Source: Adiantum capillus-veneris
Lineage: Eukaryota; Streptophyta; Polypodiopsida; Polypodiales; Pteridaceae
Direction: 5' to 3'
Length of the DNA stretch: 64,000 bases
Assembly (NCBI GenBank): GCA_014529385.2
Contig: CM043960.1
Coordinates: 76,715,910-76,779,909, forward strand
Within the stretch, counting starts at the first letter, position 1. The number at the start of each line of letters is the position of its first letter. Below the pieces are notes generated by a model. That model had not been told where the DNA came from. It ran no database searches and saw nothing but the letters and a program-made list of their open reading frames with translations. Shown here in pieces: positions 45,218 through 55,804 of this stretch. Position numbers and translations under genes: made by a program.

Positions 45218-45680
45218 TAGCCCTTGACTAACAATATCATCTGAACTATTTTGCCCATATTAGTGTCTTGCGTAATGGCATATGCCGTGAAGATGCAAGA
45301 TTAGGTGATCGCATTTGGAGAGGCGTCCTTGCATTGCATATGCTCAAAACAGCCCTAAGCTTCCTCGCCTTTTTCGCTTATGTTGGGCATATCCGTAGTC
45401 AATGCACTCCATGAGACGACATCCCAGACAAGATCAGCCCCAAATCAGCCACCAAATCAGCCTAAAGAATTAGCGTTTTTAGCCCAAAAAACAGCCCCAA
45501 ATCCGCCACCAAATCAGCCTAAAGAATTAACGTTTTTAGCCCCAAAAAACAGCCCCAGGTCAGCCCCAAATCCGCCACCAAATCAGCCTACAAAATTAGC
45601 GATTTTAGCCCAAAAAAACAGCCCCTGATTAGCCCCAAATCAGCCTAAAGAATTAACGTTTTTATCCCAAAAAAACAGCC

Positions 45681-45764
45681 CCATCAAACACACGAGTACC
45701 ATATTCGACTGTTCTTATACAACCATCAAACACACGAGTACCATATTCGACCGTTCTTATACAA
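45681..45764 (+). repeat. 42-bp tandem duplication at the array/MTase-gene boundary
   Basis: CCATCAAACACACGAGTACC begins both copies (45681 and 45723), with one C/T difference. It lies between the last minisatellite and the 3' end of the methyltransferase gene, so it may mark an element boundary. No inverted copy was seen beyond the transposase gene. Confidence 0.7.
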
Positions 45765-45906
45765 CCATAAAAGAAAGGTAGTTTTGAAGAAATCTACAAC
45801 ACTGCCAGTGAGTCTAAGTTTGAGCACAATCATCTAAGAGAATAGCAAAAAGAAAATGTGAAGCTTGGCTGGATCCAATCTTCAACTACATTGCGACCCT
45901 TTAAAA

Positions 45907-48900
45907 TCAATCCATCTGCAAAAAAATACACAATTGCTTAATACATACCCTCTTGTCAATCAACTTATAATTTTCAACGAACCTACTCCTAACATACCTT
46001 GACTCCAAATGGCTTCAACAAGCGATCATATATGCGCTCATCCCTCTCAAACATAATGACATGTCTATCCATGAAGCCAGCTGCCAAGCCAAGTGTACCC
46101 GTGCCAGCAAATATGTCAAGAACTACATCCTGTGGACGGCTAAAAAGTGCGATTATGTACTTCACAAGCTTTTGACCTCTTTGACAACCACCCCTCCATG
46201 GCTTTCCTTTCCTCTTTACTAAATCTGCTTCAGGTACTCTGACATTGAATACACATTTTACTTACTTTAATGGCATATATATATATAAATGATGGATTAG
46301 GCATATAAACAAGTAAATGATAGAGTCAACTCACATATCGAAGATAAGGTCCTGTCCAAATTGAAGGTCACCACCAAGTTTCAATTCTGGCAACTGATCA
46401 TGATGTATACGATACACACAAGTTGTCGAACAACGAACAAAAGCACACAAGATCAAGCAATTCACCTATTCAAATAGAAAGCTTTATGTCATACATGTCA
46501 TTAAAGAATAGGATGCCACACTAAATTCTATTGCACATTAAATCAAGAATCAATTACTTGTACCTGTGTGACAATGGGTCCCAACCTCTTTCCAATAGGT
46601 GGTGTGCATCTCACAACCTGACGATGATATATCTTAAACCCTTTTTGCTTGCCAGCTTGCTCGACTTTCACCCCTTCCTCCATGGTGTACAAACAAACAA
46701 AAAACCCCCTATCACTCAAGCATGAGTCTGCAAGCTGAAATGTGGTGTCATACAGGTTATCCACTATCTTGTTCCAAAACGGAACTTTATTGCAAAAGCA
46801 TCCCTCGACAGCCACGTTAGATGGAAAATCTGCAAATATGAGGTCTATGCACAAGTCTAGCTGAGTGCCCTTCACAGTGCCTTGGCTACAAACTACATTG
46901 AAGGCCTCTAACACCTCAAGCCCCATTTGCTCTGCTTGTTGGGGATATTCAATAATATGAACAAGCTCTTCAACAGAAATGTTGAAAACGTAAATAGTGC
47001 CTACAAATCAAAGCTTTTAGATTTAAGAAAATGTATCAACAATCACAACACTCCATGGATCATATTAGATAGACAAAGCAAAGGCATCAACACTACCTGT
47101 AGGTTCCAATGTTTCATTGATTATGTCATCATTTTCTCTTAGCCCTCCACTGCTACTTGCGCTTTGATGTTGCCCTTGCATCTTGCCATCCTCTATAGCC
47201 TTGTTTGCTTGTAATGCCCTATGTACGACTTCCCTACCAAGATTTATAAGAAGTGTCTTACGAAATGATGCTGATGCAGTGGATGCTACTACTTGAGAAG
47301 TTGTCGTCGTCTCCTCTTCCAGGACACTATTCGTAGTAGTTGTAAGTTGAAGGGCTGCTTTATGTTGCTGAAATAATTCCAACTCCTCATCCGGAACATG
47401 GTTCTTAACCATGTCTAGCCACAATGGACACTTGGCTTTCTCTATGGTGGACAAGGACTGCACAATCAACAACTATTATTTAGCATAATCTCCCTATGCG
47501 TTAAGAGTTAACATAAAAAATGCAATGTAATGCATTGCTTACCCTTCCAAGCTTCACATCGGAATACATGAACGTAGGGTTATCTGCATATGTCCATACA
47601 CTTGCCAAGGGGGGCATCTCATCAAGCATGTGTTGTGCAATCTCCTTGAGTAGCCATCTAAACACACACCAACTACTGAGTACTAGTTTAATGAGGACTA
47701 AAAAATTGAACCATACAAATTAACAAACCTATAAACAACTCGACGGGTTGCATTGTGTAATCTGGGTTGCTCATTCATGGCATTGGTCGACTTAATGCCA
47801 CCTTCCACAACGCAAAATGCTCTATTGAAGTACTTTCTTCGGCAAAGCATGACAAAGTTGCTGAATCGATGTTCCAATGGCAGCCTTACTCGATCAGCAT
47901 TTTGAATGTCTAGTAATAGACCTAGACCATATTGATTGACTTGCAACCAAAAGCAATACATGTGGAGCCAGTCCCTAACTTTAGCTTTGTCATTGGGAAG
48001 GCACTCCAAGGATCGAATTGATACTTGTGAGCTATCTAACAATTTCACAATGTGTGCCTTATCCACATCTGTTATGCAAGCATTTCCAATCATGTTGAGT
48101 TTCTCTTCAGTCGCAATATGCGCACTCGGTTCATGCCAAGGCAAGGACAGAGTAGCACACCAAAACTTCTCTCCATTTGCAGGATCTGTAATCCTTGCAT
48201 ACTTGGAGGTCTTTCCCCTATTGGTAATCTCTATCTTCTTTATCACCTTGGCCCTACCAGTTTCATCCATTCCCTTAGCCAACTCTTCAATCTTCTGTTC
48301 CATCTCATCCTTAAAGAGCAACCATGTCATTATTTGCACAGGGAGTGTAAACCAACTCCTTTTCCCCCGAGATGAAACAACCTGCATTTATTTCTCCACC
48401 CATGCTCTGTCTTCAATAGATAAACCATCCAAGAGAGTAGTCTTGTCTGCCTCTCCTAGCCTTCTCAATTGGAACAACCTATCTCCAAATGTGGTTGGCA
48501 CATATGCATAATCGTTCATCCTGTAGCATTAAAACAAAAAAGAATATCAATAACTCCAAGACAACAATTAAAATTTTCAAGGAGAATAGTAGATGCCCAA
48601 CATCATCTTACTTGTTCAATCTTGCCAAGGAAAACATTAATTCCCCCACATCAGTCTTTGCAAACTGCAAAAAGTGGCAGACCACAGAGCAATGTCTAGA
48701 CAGGTCGTTCTCAAACCCTGTATTGCATAATTGTACAATTATATTAAAATAGTGCAATCAACACAACAAAAGTTCTTAAAGAAGATTAAGTTAAAGAATA
48801 CCTTGTCTAATGCATTCCATTCCATCCCTGTATTACAATTATATTAAAATAGTGCAATCAACACAACAAAAGTTCTTAAAGAAGATTAAGTTAAAGAATA

Positions 48901-49939
48901 CCTTGTCTAATGCATTCCATCCATATATGCAGACGATTGTTGCCATCCAGGACATGGACCATCTTTCCTTTCAAGTAGGGTCCCCACTCTGTCTCTAAAT
49001 CAAGGGACCTCTCAAATCTTTCATTAATTGTTTTCCAGCAGTCATCCCAAGAATCTATCCTTTCTTGAGTGATTGGTGTCTCCTCCCCCTCTAGATCAAT
49101 AATGGAGACAGTAAAGGCTCCCTTGCTCTCAAGATATCCTCCCATCTTAATAAAACTTCTTGTGAGTGATCTTTCAGTGGAAGGGCTTACTTTTCTAATG
49201 GCTTCACTAGACAGTAACCTGCATAATGGGATCCTAGGGGGTGGTCCAGAAAATGTGACTCTGATTCTTTCAAGGAATGCCTGTGGTGTAGAGATCTCAA
49301 GGATCTTACCAAACACCTCTAATTTGTTTCTTCTCCCCCCTGCAAGATTGGATATATTCTGGCCTTCTGTCACCTCATCATCTTGTTGCCCCTCAGTCAC
49401 CTCATCATCATGTTGCCCCTCAGTCGCCTCATCATCATGTTGCCCCTCCTCCTCATCATCTTGCCCCGCAGTCACCTCATCATCATGTTGCCCCTCCTCA
49501 TCATCATGTTGCCCCTCAGTCACCTCATCATCACGTTGCCCCTTAGTCACCTGGTCATGTTTCTCAACTACCACCTCCTCACTCTGATCATCTTCCTGAG
49601 TTCTCTGAGTATCAGCTCCCTGCTCCTCTCTCTCAATAGCAACTTGATCCACTACCTTCTCAACATTTTCTTGCTCCAAGTCATGAACAATACTATCAAC
49701 CAGCTCCTCAGCACCACCAGTTTCCTCAACATCTTCAGCATCCTTTTGACTTACTTGAGAATGCTCTTGATTACCTGCTCTTGCAATTGACCTATTGAAG
49801 TTGTCCTGCTTTGATGGTCTACCTCTTCTCTTGTATGTTGCTCCAGAATCCCCTGCACCCTGCACAATTTTCCTTCTCTTAGGCATAGTTACCATACTCA
49901 TAATATCTGCCTCACACTTACCATCCTCACAATTCGATC
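45907..49939 (-). CDS. AT-hook/ParB-like/beta-class DNA methyltransferase gene, 9 exons, one in-frame stop
   Basis: Exons on the minus strand, each with GT/AG borders: 49939 (ATG 49901)-48902, 48717-48612, 48520-47729, 47657-47543, 47457-47097, 47000-46564, 46393-46335, 46238-45998, 45915-45907. From ATG 49901 they sum to 3120 nt in phase, 1039 codons plus stop. Visible parts: AT-hook KRRGRPSK near residue 25, acidic DDEVTEGQ repeats at about 120-180, a ParB-like VLDGNNRLHIW at about 320-330, an uncharacterised middle, methyltransferase motif IV at about 850 and motif I at about 998. Likely role: sequence-directed adenine-N6 or cytosine-N4 DNA methylation, perhaps of its own transposon. Oddities: TAA at 48388-48390 where Gln fits, a degenerate motif IV, and duplication in intron 1. 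An upstream exon is possible. It could be a dying gene. Confidence 0.72.
45998..47000 (-). other. Methyltransferase catalytic domain (motif IV, then motif I)
   Basis: Exon 6 has DLIFADFPSN (about 46819-46845), in the place of the catalytic (D/N/S)PP(Y/F/W). Exons 7-8 carry LPELKLGGDLQFGQDL and GKPWRGGCQRGQKLVKYII, then DVVLDIFAGTGTLGLAAGF (about 46080-46130), the FxGxG S-adenosylmethionine-binding motif, followed by an acidic ERDE strand end. Motif IV before motif I with a target-recognition-like stretch between them is the beta-class order of bacterial N4/N6 methyltransferases. It is unlike plant C5-methyltransferases or MT-A70 proteins. Confidence 0.75.
48784..48921 (-). repeat. Tandem duplication across an exon 1/intron 1 border
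   Basis: Roughly 100 bp occurs twice in a row, around 48730-48825 and 48832-48921, each including ATACCTTGTCTAATGCATTCCAT. The inner copy is preceded by an acceptor-like TTGTAATACAG and followed by the duplicated donor, creating a possible 26-nt extra exon that would shift the frame. Confidence 0.8.
48911..48968 (-). other. ParB-like motif in the methyltransferase gene
   Basis: Encodes GKMVHVLDGNNRLHIWMEC. The core (hydrophobic)2-D-G-x-x-R-L matches the conserved box of the ParB/Srx-like fold (VxDGHHRxxA). ParB-like domains fused to DNA methyltransferases are known from bacteria and phages. The usual His before Arg reads Asn. Confidence 0.55.
49367..49560 (-). repeat. In-frame acidic coding minisatellite
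   Basis: Units of 18, 24 or 30 bp encode variants of EGQHDDE(VT). About nine copies lie in exon 1 and all keep the frame. The same DNA reads as Leu/Ser/Cys-rich text on the other strand, which is not a gene. Confidence 0.85.
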
Positions 49940-50325
49940 CTGTGAAGTGCATAAACACTTTGAAAGAATGAAAATTCTCGATTATATGAAATCTAGTTAA
50001 AAGCCATATGAATGAATGAATCGGACACATTGGAAAGGACAACATCAGCCATTAACTAAATTATGGGTAGTTGTGTTGCGTTAGAGTCATTATGGCAAGT
50101 TAAAAACATTTATCACCACGAATCTCGCTCCAGCCATTAACTAAATTATGGGTAGTTGTGGTGTGTTAGAGTCATTATGGCGTGTTGAAATCATTACAGC
50201 TGGCACATTTATCACTTTACAAATCTCGCACCACCTCTATACTACCACTTATCATTTTGCTCTTCTCCATTCTCCTGGAGCTTTATGTGAAGAATCTATC
50301 TGTTCTTTTTGCAAACATGTAAGTG

Positions 50326-50330
<5 letters not shown>

Positions 50331-50398
<68 letters not shown>
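50331..50398 (+). repeat. (GT)n microsatellite in the divergent promoter region
   Basis: About 68 bp of perfect GT. Confidence 0.97.
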
Positions 50399-50399
<1 letters not shown>

Positions 50400-50526
50400 C
50401 TCCATTCGCAGTCACGCTGACCCCTCCTGGCTTTGCTCTCCAGTTCTCCATCGACAACTCACACCCTGCATCTCACGCTGTTTGAGGTGTTAAGGGAGCT
50501 TTACTATACATAGTGTCTCTCATAGG

Positions 50527-50528
<2 letters not shown>

Positions 50529-50578
<50 letters not shown>
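50529..50578 (+). repeat. (CT)n microsatellite in the divergent promoter region
   Basis: About 50 bp of perfect CT. Confidence 0.97.
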
Positions 50579-50581
<3 letters not shown>

Positions 50582-51409
50582 AGCTCTGTTGCTACCACGA
50601 ACTAGTAGTGATGCAAGCTTCAACAGTGCTACCACCTACTCAATACACACAGCAACAGGAATCTTCCATTCCTCTCACACCTACGCTCAACTCAAATGCT
50701 CTCATTTGCTGTCAAATTCACCTTCTCTTTTCTCAGATCTTTAAGCGTGCTCAGCGTGCTTAAAGATTTGAGAAAGATGGTCCTTAAATCAAAAGGTTAA
50801 GCTTACCTTTACTGTTTTCTTGGGGCTTAAGGGGTGGAAGTATTTGGCCAGTGGCGACGTTTGCAAGAGCCTTGCCTTCCTCATGGCGTTGCAAAGGATG
50901 GAAATCAGGCAAACAATATGAACGATTAAGAATAAGCAGTGTGCATTTCAAAAGTTGAACATTTGAAGGGCAATAAAAATGTTTTGAAAAGTTAGAATAT
51001 AATTAAAAAACCAAACTAACTTTCTTCAACCGTTTCTCCATATTAACGTATTCTTAAACATGTCTCAAGATTAACATTTTTTTAAACATTTCTCATAATT
51101 TCATTTTTTAAAAAAAACTGGGATTGATAGTAGTGTTTTCGAATGTCTGTGAAATTATTAACTTTTACAACCATTTCGCTAGATTAACGTTTTTTAAAAC
51201 ATTTCTCAAGATTAACATTTTTTAAGCATTTGTCAGAATTTCATTTATAAAAAAAAACTCGGATTGAGACAGTAGTGTTTTTGAATGAATGTGAAATTGT
51301 TAACTTTACAGAGTTGTTGGTACAGATTGACTTGACACGTGTTCAATTTACTCAAAATTATTAACTATGGATATGGTGTTGATCTGATTGAAAGTTCTCT
51401 TTTATGCAG

Positions 51410-54400
51410 GGAAGCTAAAATTTTCTTGCAATCTGTGTCCGGACAGTCCATCAACATTCCATTCATCCATGGAAAATGCCTCCTTCCCATCAAGCTCCTA
51501 CAAGAGAAGTTGTGTGGTACAACTAGGGTCATTGTCGAGGCTCTTGTTCAGGAGGGACAAGAGTTTAATGTTTTGGCACCTCTTCCCACCTATGCGGGGG
51601 TTTATATGGAGGCATACTTCATCTTGGAGGAGTCATTATCTAAAAATTACACTGCAAGACTAGAAGACATCTTTCAGACCCCTGAGTCATCTCCAATTGG
51701 TCCATCACCTGCACCAATGTAAGTGCATGTAAGTCCAAGATCATTTTGGAAGGTTTGAATTTGAACAATTCTTCACTATTTTTTTTGCTCTCTTGCAGAC
51801 AAATTGATGATGATGAGGAAAATGAAGATCATGTTGAATTTGATAAGCTAGATGAAGAAACGCTAAATTTTGAGACAGCAGTTTCTGCATTCCAGATCAT
51901 CCGTACACTCCCTCCCAATGATGTGCTTCACACTATTATGCAAGAGTGTGAATACAAGGGCAAGGTCAAAGATCTACCAAAAACCTACCAAGAATTCTGC
52001 ATCTATGAAATGATTGAGGGGAAGGCAATGGAGGGTATGGAGCAAAAGTATGAGGGAAATTTGTGGACAAAACCACAAACTCAGACAAGAACTCAAAAAT
52101 CTTTTGTCCTTAGGAAGAGTTTTTGTGGAGGGGTTTTCCAATGTATGAATGAGCGATGCTCATTTAGGAGCAGAACTAATCAAACTAACAAGCAACATTG
52201 GAATGGTCAGTTGTCCAAGCTCCCAAAGAATGGCTGCCTAGCCATGGGGAGCTATGGAAATTTGGAATGCTTTTTTTGCAAGCATGTTCCCATGTGTGTG
52301 AAAGATTGTCCAGCAACAGTTTACTACTTTATGCCTAGGGATTCTTGCCATAGTAGGCTATTTATGCACCATGGCAAGCACAAACACATAGTCCCTAAGG
52401 GAATGTCTAGAGCATCAATTCGGAACATAAAAGCCTTAGTAGCTAAGGCAGTGACAATGGACAATAGAGCAGGCCCTAGGAAGGTACAAATGATATTGGC
52501 TAGAGAGATGGTGCTCAAGGCCTTCACAGATGACAATATTACAAGTGGGGATTTTATAAGTGAGAAGGAGGTCCATGAGATGTCCCAAGAATTGCTTACC
52601 CTTGTCAACATGAAGAAGTAAGTTTTCAACTTATAAGCACCAAAACACTTGTATTCTTGAAAAATTGGTTCACCCATGATTATGTATGTTGTAGGGTAAA
52701 GCAAATGGTGATGCAGTGTAGAAGGACCACTCGACCAATGGGTGATGGATATGATGCAATTCTTGAACTAAAGAGAAAGTGCCACTTTCAATTCTTCCAT
52801 GGCTCTCGATTTCCGTTGCAAGCATCAACATCACAAGAGCGGTCCTTCATATTCAAGATGTCTACTACTGGCCCAAGTTCAGGAGTAGATGTGGTCAGAA
52901 GGATGGATAGAGATGGACATGAAGACCTCCGATTATCATGGGTTTGTTTTGACCATGTCCATCGAATAGAAGGAGGCTGGCACACAATGGGAGCACATGT
53001 TTATGATCACACGTAAGTAACAAATAAGTATTAAAAAATAAATAAGTGGATGTGGATACTAATTGTGTAAACTATTGTATACCTTGGCTCATGGCTTTGT
53101 AATGTTATTAGGATTGGAGAGCTTCTAACTATTGCCACATGCGAGTTCAAAGAAGAGGATGAGGAAGCACAAATAATGTTTTGGGAATCTATGAACCAGG
53201 TTATGATTGAGCACACATATAGGCCAGCCAATTTTCAAGGATTCATGTCAGATGAGGCAGGAGCAAATTGGAATGCAGTGAGATATGTGTTCGGGGACAA
53301 GAAGGAAATGGTGGGTAGGGAAAGGTCTTGTCTATGGCACTGGGAGGATAATTTGAGGGTGCACACACAGAGGTATATCCACTCCCAGGACCAATCAAAG
53401 CATAAAGAGATGTGTGAGAAGTGGAGATTGTCTGAAACAACAGATGCGGCACTCGAGCAATTTCGTAGGATTAGGAGCTGGTGGGCAACAGGCAAGACAA
53501 CAGATAAAAACATACCAAAGCTAGATAGTTGGTTGAGTTGGTGGCATTTTAGGGTTAGCCATTGGGGACATATGATGGTCAAGGATGGGGAGCCCATAAT
53601 GAATGCATTGATTCCAAGGACCAACCTCTCTGAGAGCAAACATGCAAGTTGGTTGGCTGGAGAGGGGTACAAGCAAAAAATTAGTCTTTATGATGCATGT
53701 GTCACTGATCTTATTAATGCCTATCTTCAATGTGCCCGGCGTCTAGCCTTCTTGGATGGTAAATATATTGGAGGGGGGCCAACATTGGAAATTTTAGTTG
53801 ACAGAGCCATGTCAAGGATGCAGACTAGTCCATCACCAGCAGCCACCTCTAGGGCAGTGGATGATGCTTCCATGGGTACTCCAATGTTCAATAACAGAGT
53901 TAATTTCAAGGGTGAGAAGAGGACAATGCGTGCCAAGCGACCATTAATGGATATGGATACAAGCATTTGTAGCCACAGGCCTGAGTATAATTCTGTCACG
54001 CAAGATAAGACGTCAAATGCAGCACATGAGCAACCGTGCAGTGAATTGTTGCAAGCTCTAGAGCAAAATGTCCATGACACAAAGTGGGCTATTCGCAGGA
54101 TACCAACATCAAGTAGAGTGGAGTGTAACCATTGGACAGCTGGTAAGAAGTGTGGATTGAGGCAGAGACCGGGAGACCCAGCTCCATGTTTTTGGAGTGA
54201 CTGTCAATTATCTTCTTGGCGGAAGCAAAAGTTTTGCTACTTTTGCAACACAGATGTGAGGCATACATGGAGAATGGTCACAAGCATCATACACCCACCA
54301 GAATGCGCTCCGCATGTTTGGCCTATTGCAAAGGGCACCAAACTCAACATCCAAGAAGCTTGTGCACTTGTGAAGGCAGGATTTGAGATTGGAGTGTCAA

Positions 54401-54858
54401 CGGAATCATTGATCCCCAAAGAAGTGCATCAGAGAGAGCCCCATGCCAACAAAAATGAAGATCAAAATTATCCCTATCGACCAGGGGTATCGAAGGCTGC
54501 CTATGCTCAAGTTAATGCAGCATTAGAAATGTCAGCAAAATTGACTGGAAGCTGCGTAGAAGTGGAAGGAGAGAAGGAGATTTTTACCATAGAACTATTG
54601 ACAGGTCACAATAGAGCCCCTACATCATGCATAGAAGTTATATTTCAGAATGTCCCATCTTGTTCGTGCATTGATTTTCAAGGCAGGTTGGCAAAAAAAG
54701 CATCCTTTCTTGCTTGCAAGCATCTTTATTTTGTGTACTTGATTGTACTTGGACAAGATGTCAACAACAACATGCATATCCATCAAGCACGAATTCCAAA
54801 GGCCATTCTTAAGGATATGCTAACAAAGGCAGTCAGAATCCAACCTAATCAGCTATAA
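51410..54858 (+). CDS. MULE-like DDE transposase with SWIM finger, 4 exons recognised
   Basis: Exons 51410-51718, 51799-52617, 52695-53012 and 53112-54858, with clean GT/AG borders, join in phase for about 1063 codons ending at TAA 54856. A first exon upstream of 51410 is not resolved. Domains: a Cys/His-rich region in exon 2 (CMNERC, then CFFCKH, CVKDC and H-rich MHHGKHKH), like the WRKY-GCM1/FLYWCH-type fingers of Mutator-like transposases; a DDE core with CFDHVHRIEGGW (about 52947), FMSDEAGANWNAVRYVFG (about 53243), CLWHW, and NLSESKHASWL (about 53620); a Cys-rich insert (CNHW...CGLRQ...CQLS...CYFCN, about 54121-54250); and a SWIM finger CSCIDF...CKHLYF (about 54660-54730). No stop or frameshift seen, so it may be intact. 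It is transcribed away from the methyltransferase gene. Confidence 0.78.
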
Positions 54859-55202
54859 GGGCTATAGCCTGGGTGATGTCTTATTTTGTTTTTGGAAGGG
54901 TAGACAAGATAGCAAAACCTATAGTCTATAGATCACTGCAGTTATTTAGTTCCTCCTACTTAGTGCATTTTGTAACCCACTCAGCACCTAATTTTTGAAA
55001 TGAATCAGCATAAACTTTTTGTAAGAGGTAGGTACTAAAGCATTTTTTTTTCTAGGTTATTCCTTCAAGAATATGATAGATTTCATCCATAACATATTCA
55101 AAGAGTTTTGCAAACTTTGCAACTCTACCATGGCACTCTCTCTTGTCTATATTGCAATCTCCATTGCTTTCCAATGGTCAACTTTGAATGGAATGCTCTC
55201 TG

Positions 55203-55302
<100 letters not shown>

Positions 55303-55473
55303 CAAACCCCCTCTAGCTTGTCACTATCTCATTTTGTACCCACCACTCATAATCTTTTCAGGTTGTTTCTTTTGTTTCATTCGTGTTTCAAATAATTGTA
55401 TCATAGGTATTAATGTATGGTTTTCTCTCATAGATCATTTGGGCCTTTTGCAAAGGTAGTACATCTCAAATCT

Positions 55474-55477
<4 letters not shown>

Positions 55478-55570
<93 letters not shown>

Positions 55571-55588
55571 CACACACACACACGCGCG

Positions 55589-55622
<34 letters not shown>
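55478..55622 (+). repeat. (CT)n(AC)n compound microsatellite
   Basis: About 30 bp CT then about 114 bp AC, with a CGCGCGCACGC interruption near 55583-55592. Confidence 0.97.
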
Positions 55623-55623
<1 letters not shown>

Positions 55624-55752
55624 GCTCTCTACAAATTTTCCTCCCTATAAATTTTTCCCATGATTTAAAAGAAATCATGGTGCATGCAATTTTTCCATCG
55701 CCCTACCAATTTTTGCTTAGGGAGTATTAACATTCATGAAGGTCTATAAAAA

Positions 55753-55804
<52 letters not shown>

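Larger units (their letters stand above)
41204..45680 (-). repeat. PPR-derived macrosatellite array
   Basis: Landmarks beginning AAGATCAGCC recur at about 41204, 41821, 42436, 43042 and 43658, giving about 616, 615, 606 and 616 bp. After that a 1202-bp higher-order unit appears: block A at 43319 and 44521, block B at 43731 and 44933. Each unit has a broken PPR coding block (minus) and an AT-rich linker. The linker is a minisatellite of about 55-65 bp built on AAATCAGCCTAAAAAATTAG and GTTTTTAGCCCAAAAAAACA phrases. Blocks at 41482, 42098 and 42703 translate identically, so homogenisation is recent. Confidence 0.85.
49940..51409. promoter_or_regulatory. Shared 5' region between two divergent genes
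   Basis: About 1.4 kb between the first recognised exons of the methyltransferase (minus) and transposase (plus) genes, so it should hold both promoters and probably their 5'-most exons. It contains a direct duplication of about 60 bp (50047-50106 and 50135-50187, CAGCCATTAACTAAATTATG), (GT)n at 50331-50398, (CT)n at 50529-50577, and two related AT-rich segments at about 51000-51120 and 51170-51300. No unambiguous TATA box was chosen. Confidence 0.5.

Noticed and set aside
41482-45628. CRISPR-like or regular spacer-repeat array
   Set aside because: Repeat units are long, variable and contain PPR coding text; there are no short identical repeats with unique spacers, and the genome is eukaryotic.
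44202-45628. Pro/Gln/Asn-rich plus-strand ORFs (PPNQPK repeats)
   Set aside because: They read through the minisatellite linker of the PPR array; no independent coding evidence.
46335-46466. Longer version of methyltransferase exon 7 starting at 46466
   Set aside because: Its acceptor leads to a TGA in every phase compatible with exon 8; the acceptor at 46394 gives the right phase and no stop.
47936-48511. Plus-strand 191-codon ORF
   Set aside because: Antisense of methyltransferase exon 3; no domain signal.
49069-49790. Plus-strand ORFs of 172 and 135 codons, Ser/Cys/Pro-rich
   Set aside because: Antisense shadow of the acidic coding repeat in the methyltransferase exon 1, whose frame is supported by splice phase.
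53235-54080. Minus-strand ORFs opposite the transposase
   Set aside because: Shadows of the long plus-strand exon, which carries the DDE and SWIM motifs.
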